Source of the DNA: Grimontia indica
GTDB lineage: Bacteria; Pseudomonadota; Gammaproteobacteria; Enterobacterales; Vibrionaceae
DNA length: 32,406 nt
NCBI RefSeq assembly: GCF_000333895.2
Contig: NZ_ANFM02000050.1
Span: 1 to 32,406, forward strand
Reading direction: 5' to 3'
Below the pieces are notes generated by a model. That model saw only the letters and a list, made by a program, of their open reading frames with translations, made no database searches and was not told the origin of the DNA. The position numbers were made by a program, and so were the translations under genes. This document shows, piece after piece, positions 25,030 through 32,396 of the stretch (positions are counted from its first letter, which is position 1; every line of letters begins with the position of its first letter).

Positions 25030-25485
25030 ATGAAATCTATTCTAGTGATGAACGGCCCTAACCTTAACATGCTGGGTCAACGCGAGCCTGGACTCTACGG
25101 ACACAGTACCTTGGCAGATGTCGAACAGCTATGCAGAGATACCGGTGCAAAACACGGTATTGTCGTTGAGTGCTTCCAAAGTAACCATGAAGGTGAACTG
25201 ATTGAAGCACTGCACAATGCAGGCCGCGCAGTGAAAACAGGAAACATGATCGGCGTTGTGTTCAATGCCGGTGCTTACACACATACCTCTATCGCCCTTT
25301 ATGACGCCATTAAAGCGGCTGAAGTCCCTGTGATTGAGCTTCATATTTCCAATGTGCATGCTCGTGAATCGTTTCGCCATCACTCCTACCTTTCACCTGT
25401 CGCAGTCGGTGTGATTGTTGGGTTTGGAATTGAAGGCTACGCCCTAGCTATCGACGGGCTGGTCGCAAAGCTGGGGAGCCAATAA
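25030..25485 (+). CDS. aroQ: Type II 3-dehydroquinate dehydratase
   Basis: Interconverts 3-dehydroquinate and 3-dehydroshikimate; forms a dodecamer in the cytoplasm. It has 151 residues, normal for AroQ. Conserved features: NGPNLNMLGQREPGLYG with catalytic Tyr23, ECFQSNHEGELIE, NAGAYTHTSIALYDAI (Pro of the usual NPGAYTHTS is Ala80 here), and ELHISNVHARESFRHHS with the catalytic His. The ribosome site is AGGAGGG, 6 nt before ATG. The gene is embedded in the catabolic cluster and followed after 3 bp by the dehydroshikimate dehydratase gene. It is probably the catabolic (QuiB-like) rather than the biosynthetic copy. Confidence 0.94.
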   Translation: MKSILVMNGPNLNMLGQREPGLYGHSTLADVEQLCRDTGAKHGIVVECFQSNHEGELIEALHNAGRAVKTGNMIGVVFNAGAYTHTSIALYDAIKAAEVPVIELHISNVHARESFRHHSYLSPVAVGVIVGFGIEGYALAIDGLVAKLGSQ

Positions 25486-25488
25486 CGC

Positions 25489-27342
25489 ATGATTTACTCC
25501 ATCGCAACGGTTTGCCTTTCAGGCACCCTAAGACAAAAAATCGAAGCCATCGCCAAAGCGGGTTTCCGTGGTATTGAAATCTTCGAGAATGATCTGATTA
25601 CTCACAACGGTTCGGTTCACGAAATCCGAAGCATGTTAGACGATCACGGTCTTGAGGTTGTTACCTATCAACCCTTCCGCGACTTCGAAGGCCTCCCTTC
25701 TCCTTACCGGGAAAAAGCGTTTGATCGCGCGGAAAGAAAGTTTGACCTGATGGAAGAACTGGGCACCGATTTGTTGATGGTCTGCAGCAGTGTGTCGCCC
25801 CAAGCTTTGGGCGGTATTCAACGCGCAGCAGATGATTTCCATGAGCTTGGCGAGCGCGCAGCCAAACGCAATATGCGGGTTGCCTACGAAGCCTTGGGAT
25901 GGGGTAAATACGTTCATGACTACCGCGACTCATGGGAAATTGTGCGTCGCGCCAACCACAAAAATGTCGGGCTATGTCTCGACACTTTCCACATCTTTTC
26001 ACGCCAGACCGAGCTGGATACCATGCTCAACATTCCCGGCGACAGAATTTTCCTCGTACAGGTTGCGGATGCCCCTAGCCTTTCGATGGATCATCTCAGT
26101 TGGAGCCGACACTACCGCTGCTTCCCTGGGCAGGGCGATCTTCCTATTGGTCAGTTTGTGTCTAACCTTCACGCGACGGGTTACGACGGGCCTTTCTCTC
26201 TCGAGATTTTCAACGATCAATTCCGTGCAGGCTCAACGGAAAAAACGGCCCGAGACGGCTACCGTTCACTGGTTTATGCCAACCGTGCGGCAGAAAAATC
26301 TGCTGATACAGAAGCGCTTGAAATTCCAAGTGTCAACCCACCCAGCGAAGTACAGTTTATTGAATTCGCCGTCAGCGACAATGAAAAGCTCGCCTTGACC
26401 AAGCTGCTGTCTCAACTTGGTTTTTGCCACGCTGCTACCCACAAACGTAAAGATGTGGAATTGTGGAAACAGGGGAATATTCATCTGGTGATGAATATGG
26501 AGCCAGATAGCTTCGCCCAAAACTTCCACCAACAACATGGCGTCTCCGTCTGTGCTGTCGGTTTAACCTGTACCCATGTCGACGATATGGTGGAGAGAGC
26601 CAAGAAGCTCGAGTTCTCGCCGGTTTACGGAAACCCAGAAAATGACACGCATGGCATTCCTGCCATCTATGGCCCAGGTCAAAGTCTCCTTTACATGGTG
26701 GATGACGCTGACCAGCCTCCTCATTGGGAGCGCGAATTCAAATGGCATGAAGACGCCACTCAGCACGCTTTCCTTAACAAAGTTGACCACGTAGCCACCA
26801 CCATGAGTTATGAAGAAATGCTTCACTCGGTGCTGCTCTATCGTGCAATGTTCAGTATGAAAACCATGCCGACCGTCAGCGTTTCAGACCCTGGTGGCTT
26901 GGTGAAAAGTCAGGCCCTACAAACGCCTGATAAAGGGGTGAGTTTCACACTCAACAGTACCCAAGCGTCACGTACTGTATCCAGCCGAATTCTTGACCAA
27001 TATGCGGGTACCGGCGTCAACCATATCGCTCTTTCAACCAAGGATATTTTTGCCACCGCCGAATTCATGGCAAAGCAGCAGACAGAGACGATGCCCGTCA
27101 CCGCCAATTATTATGATGATTTGGCCGCCCGGTTTACCCTTTCTGATGAAGTGATTGAAAAGCTCAAACGCTTCAACATCCTCTATGACGAAGATGAACA
27201 TGGAAGTTTCTACCAACTCTACACTTCGATGTTCGCGGGCAGATTCTGTTTCGAAATCGTTCAGAGAAATGGGTATCAGGGATTTGGCGCTGCAAACAGT
27301 CAGATGAGGTTGACCATGCAGGCAAGGGAACTGAGCAGCTAA
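25489..27342 (+). CDS. quiC: 3-Dehydroshikimate dehydratase, two-domain QuiC type (TIM barrel + HPPD-like)
   Basis: Converts 3-dehydroshikimate to protocatechuate, feeding the beta-ketoadipate route. It has 617 residues. The N-terminal ~285 form a sugar-phosphate isomerase/epimerase-like TIM barrel with likely metal ligands in VAYEALGWG, VGLCLDTFHIF, IFLVQVAD and FSLEIFNDQFR. The C-terminal half (about 290-610) is a vicinal-oxygen-chelate, 4-hydroxyphenylpyruvate-dioxygenase-like region (NKVDHVATTM, TGVNHIALSTKDIF, RFCFEIVQRNGYQGFG). This two-domain layout is known for QuiC1-type enzymes of Pseudomonas. It starts 3 bp after aroQ and ends before a strong hairpin. Genes for protocatechuate cleavage are not in the window. 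Confidence 0.9.
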   Translation: MIYSIATVCLSGTLRQKIEAIAKAGFRGIEIFENDLITHNGSVHEIRSMLDDHGLEVVTYQPFRDFEGLPSPYREKAFDRAERKFDLMEELGTDLLMVCSSVSPQALGGIQRAADDFHELGERAAKRNMRVAYEALGWGKYVHDYRDSWEIVRRANHKNVGLCLDTFHIFSRQTELDTMLNIPGDRIFLVQVADAPSLSMDHLSWSRHYRCFPGQGDLPIGQFVSNLHATGYDGPFSLEIFNDQFRAGSTEKTARDGYRSLVYANRAAEKSADTEALEIPSVNPPSEVQFIEFAVSDNEKLALTKLLSQLGFCHAATHKRKDVELWKQGNIHLVMNMEPDSFAQNFHQQHGVSVCAVGLTCTHVDDMVERAKKLEFSPVYGNPENDTHGIPAIYGPGQSLLYMVDDADQPPHWEREFKWHEDATQHAFLNKVDHVATTMSYEEMLHSVLLYRAMFSMKTMPTVSVSDPGGLVKSQALQTPDKGVSFTLNSTQASRTVSSRILDQYAGTGVNHIALSTKDIFATAEFMAKQQTETMPVTANYYDDLAARFTLSDEVIEKLKRFNILYDEDEHGSFYQLYTSMFAGRFCFEIVQRNGYQGFGAANSQMRLTMQARELSS

Positions 27343-27349
27343 CCTAACC

Positions 27350-27380
27350 ACTCAAAGCCATCACCAAGATGGCTTTGAGT
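27350..27380. terminator. Hairpin between convergent quiC and haem-protein genes
   Basis: A 13-bp perfect stem ACTCAAAGCCATC / GATGGCTTTGAGT with loop ACCAA is followed by CCTTAAC. The T tract is weak, but position and stem strength suggest termination for one or both convergent genes. Confidence 0.7.
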
Positions 27381-27393
27381 CCTTAACATACAG

Positions 27394-27624
27394 TCAAACC
27401 TTCCAATAATTATTCGCCGCCGCAACCGTCTGAAAATTCACGGCAACAACGTGGGAAACCGCGATCAAACTGTCTGCACTTTCCGCATATTTGGGACGTA
27501 GCTTCTCTCTCGCTTCCGCTGAAGGCTGTGTATATTTCACGCCCATTCGGGACATTTTAATCGCAAGTTGATAGCCAGCTTCTGGGCTCTCTGTGATTAA
27601 CGTCGGCAACCATGCATCACTCAT
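27394..27624 (-). CDS. Hexameric tyrosine-coordinated haem protein (HTHP)
   Basis: A 76-residue haem protein. I recognise it from close resemblance, by memory, to HTHP of marine Roseobacter-group bacteria (Silicibacter pomeroyi): the shared pattern starts MSDxWLPxLIT, has LAxKxSRxxVKxTQPxA, then SLIAVSHVVAVNFQTVAAANNYWK. HTHP forms a hexamer with one haem per subunit bound by a Tyr and is reported to have peroxidase and catalase activity. The equivalent Tyr here is probably Tyr46 in PKYAESAD. The start ATG 27624 has AAGGAG 6 nt upstream; a longer frame to 27669 lacks a site. It is divergent from an OhrR-like peroxide sensor, which fits a role in peroxide defence. Confidence 0.88.
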   Translation of the reverse strand: MSDAWLPTLITESPEAGYQLAIKMSRMGVKYTQPSAEAREKLRPKYAESADSLIAVSHVVAVNFQTVAAANNYWKV

Positions 27625-27656
27625 ATTACTCTCCTTATTCTTAATTGATCGCACAC

Positions 27657-27685
27657 ATACTGTTCGCATACGAACTATATGTCAA
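27657..27685 (-). promoter_or_regulatory. HTHP promoter with a palindromic operator in the spacer
   Basis: On the minus strand a perfect -35 TTGACA (27685-27680) is followed 17 bp later by a weak -10 CAGTAT (27662-27657). The spacer holds the palindrome GTTCG-TATG-CGAAC (27675-27662), placed where a repressor would block polymerase. The adjacent OhrR-like protein is the obvious candidate. Confidence 0.55.
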
Positions 27686-27752
27686 CGAAATGATGTGACA
27701 ATCAAGGCAAGTCGTAGATAATGAGACAAGTTGGAAGTTATTGGAGATCACC

Positions 27753-28166
27753 TTGGCCGTTGCAGATATCGATAAACAGCTTTGTTTCGCCCTTTATTCA
27801 GCGTCTAACCGCGTGACGTCTTTGTATAGACAATTGCTGGATCCATTGGGACTGACCTATACACAGTTTGTGGTGATGATGGTGCTTTGGAAAGAAGACA
27901 AGCTATCTATCACTGAGTTGGCTTCAAGAGCAGAACTCAGCAAAGCAACGATGACGCCGCTGCTAAAACGTTTGGAACAAAAAGGACTTATCCAACGTGC
28001 TGCCCTTCCGGACAATGACAGGCAGAAGTCAGTCGTATTAACCCAAGAAGGCATTGAGCTGTCCCGAAACAGCGCAGACATTACCGACAAAATATTCTGC
28101 ATGACCGGGCTCAGCGCTGAAGAAGCGAACACCATGATCTCGCTTTGCAAAAAGCTAGGTCGCTAG
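27753..28166 (+). CDS. ohrR: OhrR-like MarR-family organic-peroxide sensor
   Basis: A 137-residue repressor whose reactive Cys, when oxidised by organic hydroperoxides, releases DNA. The N-terminal motif DKQLCFALYSASNRV with Cys11, followed by LLDPLGLTYTQFVVMMVLW and the winged helix LSKATMTPLLKRLEQKGLIQR ... DNDRQKSVVLT, is diagnostic of OhrR rather than generic MarR proteins. A second Cys in IFCMTGL could make it a two-Cys type. The start is TTG 27753, with GGAG 6 nt upstream; a TTG at 27741 has no site. No ohr peroxidase gene is adjacent. The divergent partner is instead the HTHP gene, an unusual pairing. Confidence 0.86.
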   Translation: MAVADIDKQLCFALYSASNRVTSLYRQLLDPLGLTYTQFVVMMVLWKEDKLSITELASRAELSKATMTPLLKRLEQKGLIQRAALPDNDRQKSVVLTQEGIELSRNSADITDKIFCMTGLSAEEANTMISLCKKLGR

Positions 28167-28176
28167 TAGGTAGTGC

Positions 28177-28199
28177 AAAAAGCCGTCTCTCGACGGCTT
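28177..28199 (-). terminator. Terminator of the zinc-response operon
   Basis: Minus strand: AAGCCGTC-GAGA-GACGGCTT is followed by a T run, 10 bp past the COG0523 GTPase stop. On the plus strand the same hairpin may aid ohrR termination (TTAGCTTAAT). Confidence 0.82.
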
Positions 28200-28208
28200 A
28201 GCTTAATC

Positions 28209-29222
28209 TCAAGAGCTCAAACACCCCATGAGTTTATCTTCAAAACTAACATCGACGACTTGTGCAATCAGCTCAATCCGGCTTTCGACACAATCATCCA
28301 ACTCCATTTCCAACATATTCGATTCGGAAAGGTTGTAACCAAACACTCCATCATCAGTGATGAAAACAGCTTTCATTCGCTCGACATCAAGGTCATGCAG
28401 AAGCAAAGAAAGTTTCTTTCTATCAAAGACCTTGTCTGGTGAAAATCGCCAGCCAACGCTTTCAAAACCTTCACCCTCGTTCTTTGCCATCAACACTCCG
28501 CTTTCTGGCATAGGCACTTCTGACGCAAGAGGTTTACTGCCGTGGTGATGATGATGATGGTGGTGATCATGCGCATGTGGCTGCGTCATGAAAGTCTCAC
28601 CTTCAAATTCCTTGAAGTCGATTTGTCCGTGACGTGCAAACAGTACTTTCACATCTGGATGAGCATGCTTTTTCACATACGCTTCCAGTAAGGCTTTGTC
28701 CCCTTCTGCATAGAGATCAAGCTTGTTACCCACCACAGTATCGGCGATCGCAATCTGCTGATTAAAAGTATCGTGATGGGTGTACCGTGTCTCTGACAGT
28801 TTTCTCGCATCAACCAAAGTCAGTGTTTTTTGAAGTGATAGAACATCGCGATAGTGTTCAGAGGACAAGACTTCCAAGACTTCTTTGGGATGTCCAAGGC
28901 CCGTCGGTTCAATCAGCAGTCGATCAGGTTTGGCTTCGATCAGTAATTGATTAAGCGCGATTTGCATAGGAAGTCCCGCTGCGCAGCACATGCAGCCACC
29001 TGGCACTTCCTGAATGAACACTTTCTCTCCTTCGCTATGCTGCCCTTGAAAAAGGCTGCCATCGACACCGATCTCTCCAAACTCGTTGACCAAAACAGCC
29101 CAACGCTCGTTCTCCGGCTTGTTCTTCATCAGATGCAAGATGGCGGAGGTTTTACCAACACCAAGGAAGCCGGTAATGATGTTGGTTGGCACACTCAGAA
29201 TTGCCTTATTATCAGAGCTCAT
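28209..29222 (-). CDS. COG0523/CobW-family GTPase, putative zinc metallochaperone
   Basis: A 337-residue G3E-class GTPase. The P-loop is GFLGVGKTS (residues 18-26) and the family metal-binding CxCC is C77-M-C79-C80 (GGCMCCAAG). A NKLD G4 motif lies near residue 166. A His tract at 216-227 (ten His in twelve residues) probably binds zinc, and the C-terminal CobW_C domain follows. Members such as ZigA/YeiR and eukaryotic ZNG1 deliver zinc to client enzymes under zinc limitation. Being last in an operon headed by zur supports that role rather than cobalamin synthesis. ATG 29222 lies inside the end of the preceding gene (11-bp overlap), with AGGAGG 8 nt upstream. Confidence 0.9.
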   Translation of the reverse strand: MSSDNKAILSVPTNIITGFLGVGKTSAILHLMKNKPENERWAVLVNEFGEIGVDGSLFQGQHSEGEKVFIQEVPGGCMCCAAGLPMQIALNQLLIEAKPDRLLIEPTGLGHPKEVLEVLSSEHYRDVLSLQKTLTLVDARKLSETRYTHHDTFNQQIAIADTVVGNKLDLYAEGDKALLEAYVKKHAHPDVKVLFARHGQIDFKEFEGETFMTQPHAHDHHHHHHHHGSKPLASEVPMPESGVLMAKNEGEGFESVGWRFSPDKVFDRKKLSLLLHDLDVERMKAVFITDDGVFGYNLSESNMLEMELDDCVESRIELIAQVVDVSFEDKLMGCLSS

Positions 29223-29772
29223 TGGCGATCCTCCTGTAACCCTGTACCAAGGTGTGATTGGCAGAAACCACAGACTCAGAAAACGCTGAATATTCCGGTG
29301 GTACTTTAGAGATACTGTTTAGATCGAAGCCCACACCGATATTGGTCATTGGCGGTACATGGAAGCTCTCAGGGAGATCCATTCCGTCTACAACACAGTT
29401 ATGGCGGATGACACAGTGCTTACCCACAACAGCATTAAACACCACAGAGTTAAAACCAATGAAAACGTCATCACACACTTCGCATGGGCCGTGGATGATT
29501 GAGCGATGCGCAATCGATGTGCGCTCTCCAATGGTTACCGCAGCGCCTGCTTTAGAGTGAATCACCACACCATCCTGAATATTGGTGTCACATTTGATGA
29601 TGATGGGTTCCATTTCACCCGCATCATTCACCTCATCCGCACGAATCACGGCATACGGGCCAATAAATACGTTGTCTTCAATAGTCACTTTGCCGCAGAT
29701 GATCGCCGTAGGATCAACAAAAGCATTTTCCGATACGATTGGCATGTCGCCATTTGGATTTTTTCTTAACAT
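29212..29772 (-). CDS. Gamma-class carbonic anhydrase-like hexapeptide-repeat protein
   Basis: A left-handed beta-helix protein of 186 residues. Hexapeptide repeats (VTIEDNVFIGPYAVIRADE, VTIGERTSIAHRSIIHG, CDDVFIGFNSVVF) span most of the length. Three potential metal His fit the gamma-carbonic anhydrase pattern: His72 (VVIHSKAG), His88 and His93 (AHRSIIHG). It hydrates CO2 if active; some family members are inactive or have other roles. ATG 29772 is preferred, though its ribosome site is weak; TTG 29784 is an alternative. It lies between a dihydroorotase paralogue and the COG0523 GTPase, an association seen in zinc-starvation loci of Pseudomonas, where it may replace a zinc-dependent carbonic anhydrase. 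Confidence 0.82.
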   Translation of the reverse strand: MLRKNPNGDMPIVSENAFVDPTAIICGKVTIEDNVFIGPYAVIRADEVNDAGEMEPIIIKCDTNIQDGVVIHSKAGAAVTIGERTSIAHRSIIHGPCEVCDDVFIGFNSVVFNAVVGKHCVIRHNCVVDGMDLPESFHVPPMTNIGVGFDLNSISKVPPEYSAFSESVVSANHTLVQGYRRIANEL

Positions 29773-29817
29773 AGAGGGTCTCAACTTGCTTCAGTATTTT
29801 TTTGAATGCAAAGAGCA

Positions 29818-31152
29818 TTAACGAGCGAACACCAGTCTCATCGCGGGTGACCCGTCATCCAGCACCTTGTTATTGTGATAAACCAATCCGCCATTCACCC
29901 AGGTACTGACTATCTGCGACGAAAAGCGATGACCTACAAAAGGCGTCCATCCGCAGTGACACAGCGCATTATCATGGCTAACCTCAGTGGTCTGTTTATC
30001 ATCCACCAGCACTAAATCGGCAAAGTAGCCTTCACGGACAAAACCACGCTCTTTAATTCCGTAACGAATAGCGGGATTGTGCGCAGTTTTCTCAACCACT
30101 TGAGTAATATCGAGTCGACCGTGACTGACATGGTCAAGCAGCGTCAGCAACGCATGTTGTACCAAAGGTAAACCTGCCGGAGCCTGATCAAAGCCCACCT
30201 GCTTTTCTTCAAAAGTATGAGGTGCATGGTCAGTGGCGATGATGTCAATTTGGTTGGTATGAAGTGCCCGGATCAGCGCTTCACGATCGCTGGCTTTCTT
30301 GATAGCAGGGTTACACTTAATCAGGTTTCCCAGCACCGCATAGTCTTCATCGCTGAACCAAAGGTGATGCACACAAGCTTCAGCGGTAATGCGTTTCAGC
30401 TCAATTGGCCCTGTTTGGAAAAGAGAAAGTTCTTTTTCGGTTGTGATGTGTAGAACATGAAGATGGCTACCATGACGCTTCGCCAAGTCCACGGCATAGG
30501 AAGAAGAGGCATAGCAGGCTTCATCATCCCTCAGCAAAGGATGATCATGGATCGTGAGCGAGGACTTTTTACGAAGAAGCGCTTCTCGGTTTTTTGCGAT
30601 AACTGGCCCGCTTTCACAATGCGTAACAATAAGCACGGGCGACTCACGGAAGATGCCTTCCAATGCCGTCGGGTTTTCCACCAACAAATCGCCAGTGGAC
30701 GCGCCCATAAACACCTTAACACCGCAGTGCGTTTCTGGATTCAGTCGCTTAATTTGCTCCAGATTGTCTTCCGTTGCACCAAGGTAAAACGAGTAATTCG
30801 ACAAGGAGTTGTTGGCCGCAATATCAAACTTGCGCTCCAGCGCTTCAATCGTGGTCGTGGCCGGGCTGACATTAGGCATTTCCATATAGCTGGTAATGCC
30901 ACCAGCGACTGCTGCGCGGGACTCAGAAGCAATAGAACCTTTGTGCGTTAAACCTGGCTCCCTGAAGTGCACCTGATCATCAATCATTCCAGGCAAAATG
31001 AAACGGCCATTGGCCTCGACAATCTGGTCGGTCGGAGCGGCGATAATATCGGAGTCGATCCTCTCAATCCGCGGGCCGTCAATTCGCAAATCTCTCTCTT
31101 GCACCCGCCCTTCGTTAACGACACGGGCGTTTTTAATCAGTGTTGTAGACAT
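29818..31152 (-). CDS. pyrC: Dihydroorotase paralogue (PyrC/amidohydrolase family) with altered metal motif
   Basis: Cyclic amidohydrolase, 444 residues. Class I dihydroorotase features: PGMIDDQVHFREPGLTHKGSI, MEMPNVSPATTT, CGVKVFMGASTG (possible carboxylated Lys), THCES, LHVLHITTEKEL and ATDHAPHT. The first metal His of the usual HxH is Gln60 (Q60-V-H62), so the metal centre may differ from the standard zinc form. It probably makes or opens dihydroorotate in pyrimidine synthesis when the zinc enzyme fails; this is inferred from the operon with zur, gamma-carbonic anhydrase and COG0523 genes. Start ATG 31152 has AAGGAG 13 nt upstream, rather far; the frame extends to 31236 without a better site. 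Confidence 0.85.
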   Translation of the reverse strand: MSTTLIKNARVVNEGRVQERDLRIDGPRIERIDSDIIAAPTDQIVEANGRFILPGMIDDQVHFREPGLTHKGSIASESRAAVAGGITSYMEMPNVSPATTTIEALERKFDIAANNSLSNYSFYLGATEDNLEQIKRLNPETHCGVKVFMGASTGDLLVENPTALEGIFRESPVLIVTHCESGPVIAKNREALLRKKSSLTIHDHPLLRDDEACYASSSYAVDLAKRHGSHLHVLHITTEKELSLFQTGPIELKRITAEACVHHLWFSDEDYAVLGNLIKCNPAIKKASDREALIRALHTNQIDIIATDHAPHTFEEKQVGFDQAPAGLPLVQHALLTLLDHVSHGRLDITQVVEKTAHNPAIRYGIKERGFVREGYFADLVLVDDKQTTEVSHDNALCHCGWTPFVGHRFSSQIVSTWVNGGLVYHNNKVLDDGSPAMRLVFAR

Positions 31153-31257
31153 AGCGTTTAGAATTCTCCTTAAAACTAACGCATGGAATAGATGGTGATA
31201 TTTTGGAAACGGGCGGAGGATGCGATTTCTCGTCAATAGATATTCAGTGGCTTAAAC

Positions 31258-31710
31258 TCACTTGGTGCAGTCATCACATACACAGGTGATTTCGAGTTGG
31301 GGGCTAACCACTGTGAACCCTTCTTTTCGGGCACCTAATTGCAGGCTGGAAGCGAGTTTGGGGTCGATGGCCTGCTCTATGATCTTGTCGCACTTTGCGC
31401 AGATGAGGAATTGGGGAACACCATGCTCGTGATCGCAGGAGACGTGAGAGCAGGCAATAAACTTGTTCGATACTTTTAGCTTGTGCGCGAGATGTTCACC
31501 TTCCAGAAAGTCTAGGCTGCGATATACCGACATAGGCTGAACGCTCTGCCCGAATTCCGTTTTGCAGTAATCTACCAGCTCATAAGCAGAGAGAGATTTT
31601 TCCGAATGAACAAGCGCTTTTAGAACCAACTTACGCTTGGCGGTGAGTTGCTTTCCCTTTGCTTTGCATTTCTGCGCGACTTTTTCTATCAGTGCGTCTA
31701 AGTCAGTCAT
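31258..31710 (-). CDS. zur: Fur-family zinc uptake regulator Zur
   Basis: A 150-residue metal-dependent repressor. The N-terminal winged helix contains LTAKRKLVLKALVHSEKSLSAYELVDYCK and QPMSVYRSLDFLEGEHLAHKL. The C-terminal dimer domain carries the metal sites: C87, H89, C92, H94 and H96 (ACSHVSCDHEH), C104-A-K-C107, and C143-V-C145-D-D-C148. The SxYRxLDFL segment and the C-rich pattern point to Zur rather than Fur. It is first in the minus-strand group, 105 bp ahead of the dihydroorotase paralogue. A palindromic Zur-box candidate 43 bp before its start suggests autoregulation together with the downstream genes. Confidence 0.9.
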   Translation of the reverse strand: MTDLDALIEKVAQKCKAKGKQLTAKRKLVLKALVHSEKSLSAYELVDYCKTEFGQSVQPMSVYRSLDFLEGEHLAHKLKVSNKFIACSHVSCDHEHGVPQFLICAKCDKIIEQAIDPKLASSLQLGARKEGFTVVSPQLEITCVCDDCTK

Positions 31711-31752
31711 GGTGAGCCTTTAGCGATTTCTCCGCTCGAAATATAAACATAA

Positions 31753-31774
31753 TTGTTATGTTATAACATATCAA
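31753..31774 (-). promoter_or_regulatory. Zur box overlapping the zur promoter
   Basis: The core TATGTTATAACATA (31757-31770) is a perfect 14-bp palindrome. The flanks extend it to 22 bp with 10 of 11 matched pairs, and it resembles the gammaproteobacterial Zur consensus (TGTTATANTATAACA-like). On the minus strand a -35 TTGATA and, 17 bp later, a -10 TATGTT overlap or abut it, a geometry that fits repression. Confidence 0.8.
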
Positions 31775-31868
31775 CAATGAGGCAACCAAGTTATCTATAG
31801 ACTTGTGATTACCATGGAGAGGCTGTTTCAGCAGAGAGTGATGAAGCGTTGAATCAGACGACCTAAAC

Positions 31869-31897
31869 AAAAAAAGCCATCTCAATGATGGCTTTTT
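31869..31897. terminator. Bidirectional terminator downstream of the tRNA-binding protein gene
   Basis: AAAAAGCCATC-TCAAT-GATGGCTTTTT is an 11-bp stem flanked by A and T runs, 29 bp past the stop of the minus-strand gene. Confidence 0.9.
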
Positions 31898-31925
31898 CAT
31901 TCTTGATGGCGTTCGTGTTATTGGT

Positions 31926-32279
31926 TTAACCCGCTCTTGCACCATTCGGCGTTTCGGTTTCTGGGCAGGCCAAGCAAGGCTGCAGCTTATCTTCATAACC
32001 AATATCGAAAAGCATGCCCTGAGACACCTCACCAGCCATTTTTCTCTCCGGCAGGTTTACGACAAACAAGGCCTGTTTACCTTCAATCTCCTTAGGATTT
32101 TCACGCTCTTGCTTAATCCCCGCCAAAATTGAACGTGTGTGGTCGCCGAAATCAACGGTCAGCTTCATCAGTTTGTCGGATTTAGCGACTTCACTGACTT
32201 CGGTGATTTTTCCAACGCGGATGTCCACTTTCGCAAAGTCATCAAATGTGATTTCGTCTTTAATTGGTGCGGGTTTCAT
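31926..32279 (-). CDS. tRNA-binding-domain protein (CsaA/YgjH-like)
   Basis: A 117-residue stand-alone OB-fold protein related to the C-terminal tRNA-binding domain of methionyl-tRNA synthetase. The motif DFAKVDIRVGKITEVSEVAKSDKLMKLTVDFG is diagnostic, and NLPERKMAGEVSQGMLF is the second conserved block. Relatives are YgjH of Escherichia coli and CsaA of Bacillus; a chaperone or tRNA-related role has been proposed, but the exact function is unsettled. The C-terminus CLACPETETPNGARAG is slightly longer than typical. ATG 32279 has AAGGA about 8 nt upstream. It is monocistronic with its own terminator. Confidence 0.9.
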   Translation of the reverse strand: MKPAPIKDEITFDDFAKVDIRVGKITEVSEVAKSDKLMKLTVDFGDHTRSILAGIKQERENPKEIEGKQALFVVNLPERKMAGEVSQGMLFDIGYEDKLQPCLACPETETPNGARAG

Positions 32280-32362
32280 ACAGATATCCTTAACAGTTTA
32301 GGGGCTGTTGACCTTTGGTGATGATTTTTGCAGCAGCTTGTGGGGATTTTATGCAAGGCAGA

Positions 32363-32396
32363 GGCTTCGATGTGTAGCTAGCCTACATGAGAAGCC
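32363..32396. repeat. Hairpin-forming sequence near the window end
   Basis: GGCTTC (32363-32368) pairs with GAAGCC (32391-32396), and inner ATGT / ACAT and TAG / CTA pairs surround CTAGC. No gene is seen from 32280 to 32406. It may be part of an extragenic repeat that continues beyond the window, or a terminator of a gene outside it. Confidence 0.4.

Noticed and set aside
31703-32032. 109-codon minus-strand open frame
   Set aside because: It overlaps the tRNA-binding protein gene, a terminator and the Zur box, so it cannot be a real gene together with them.
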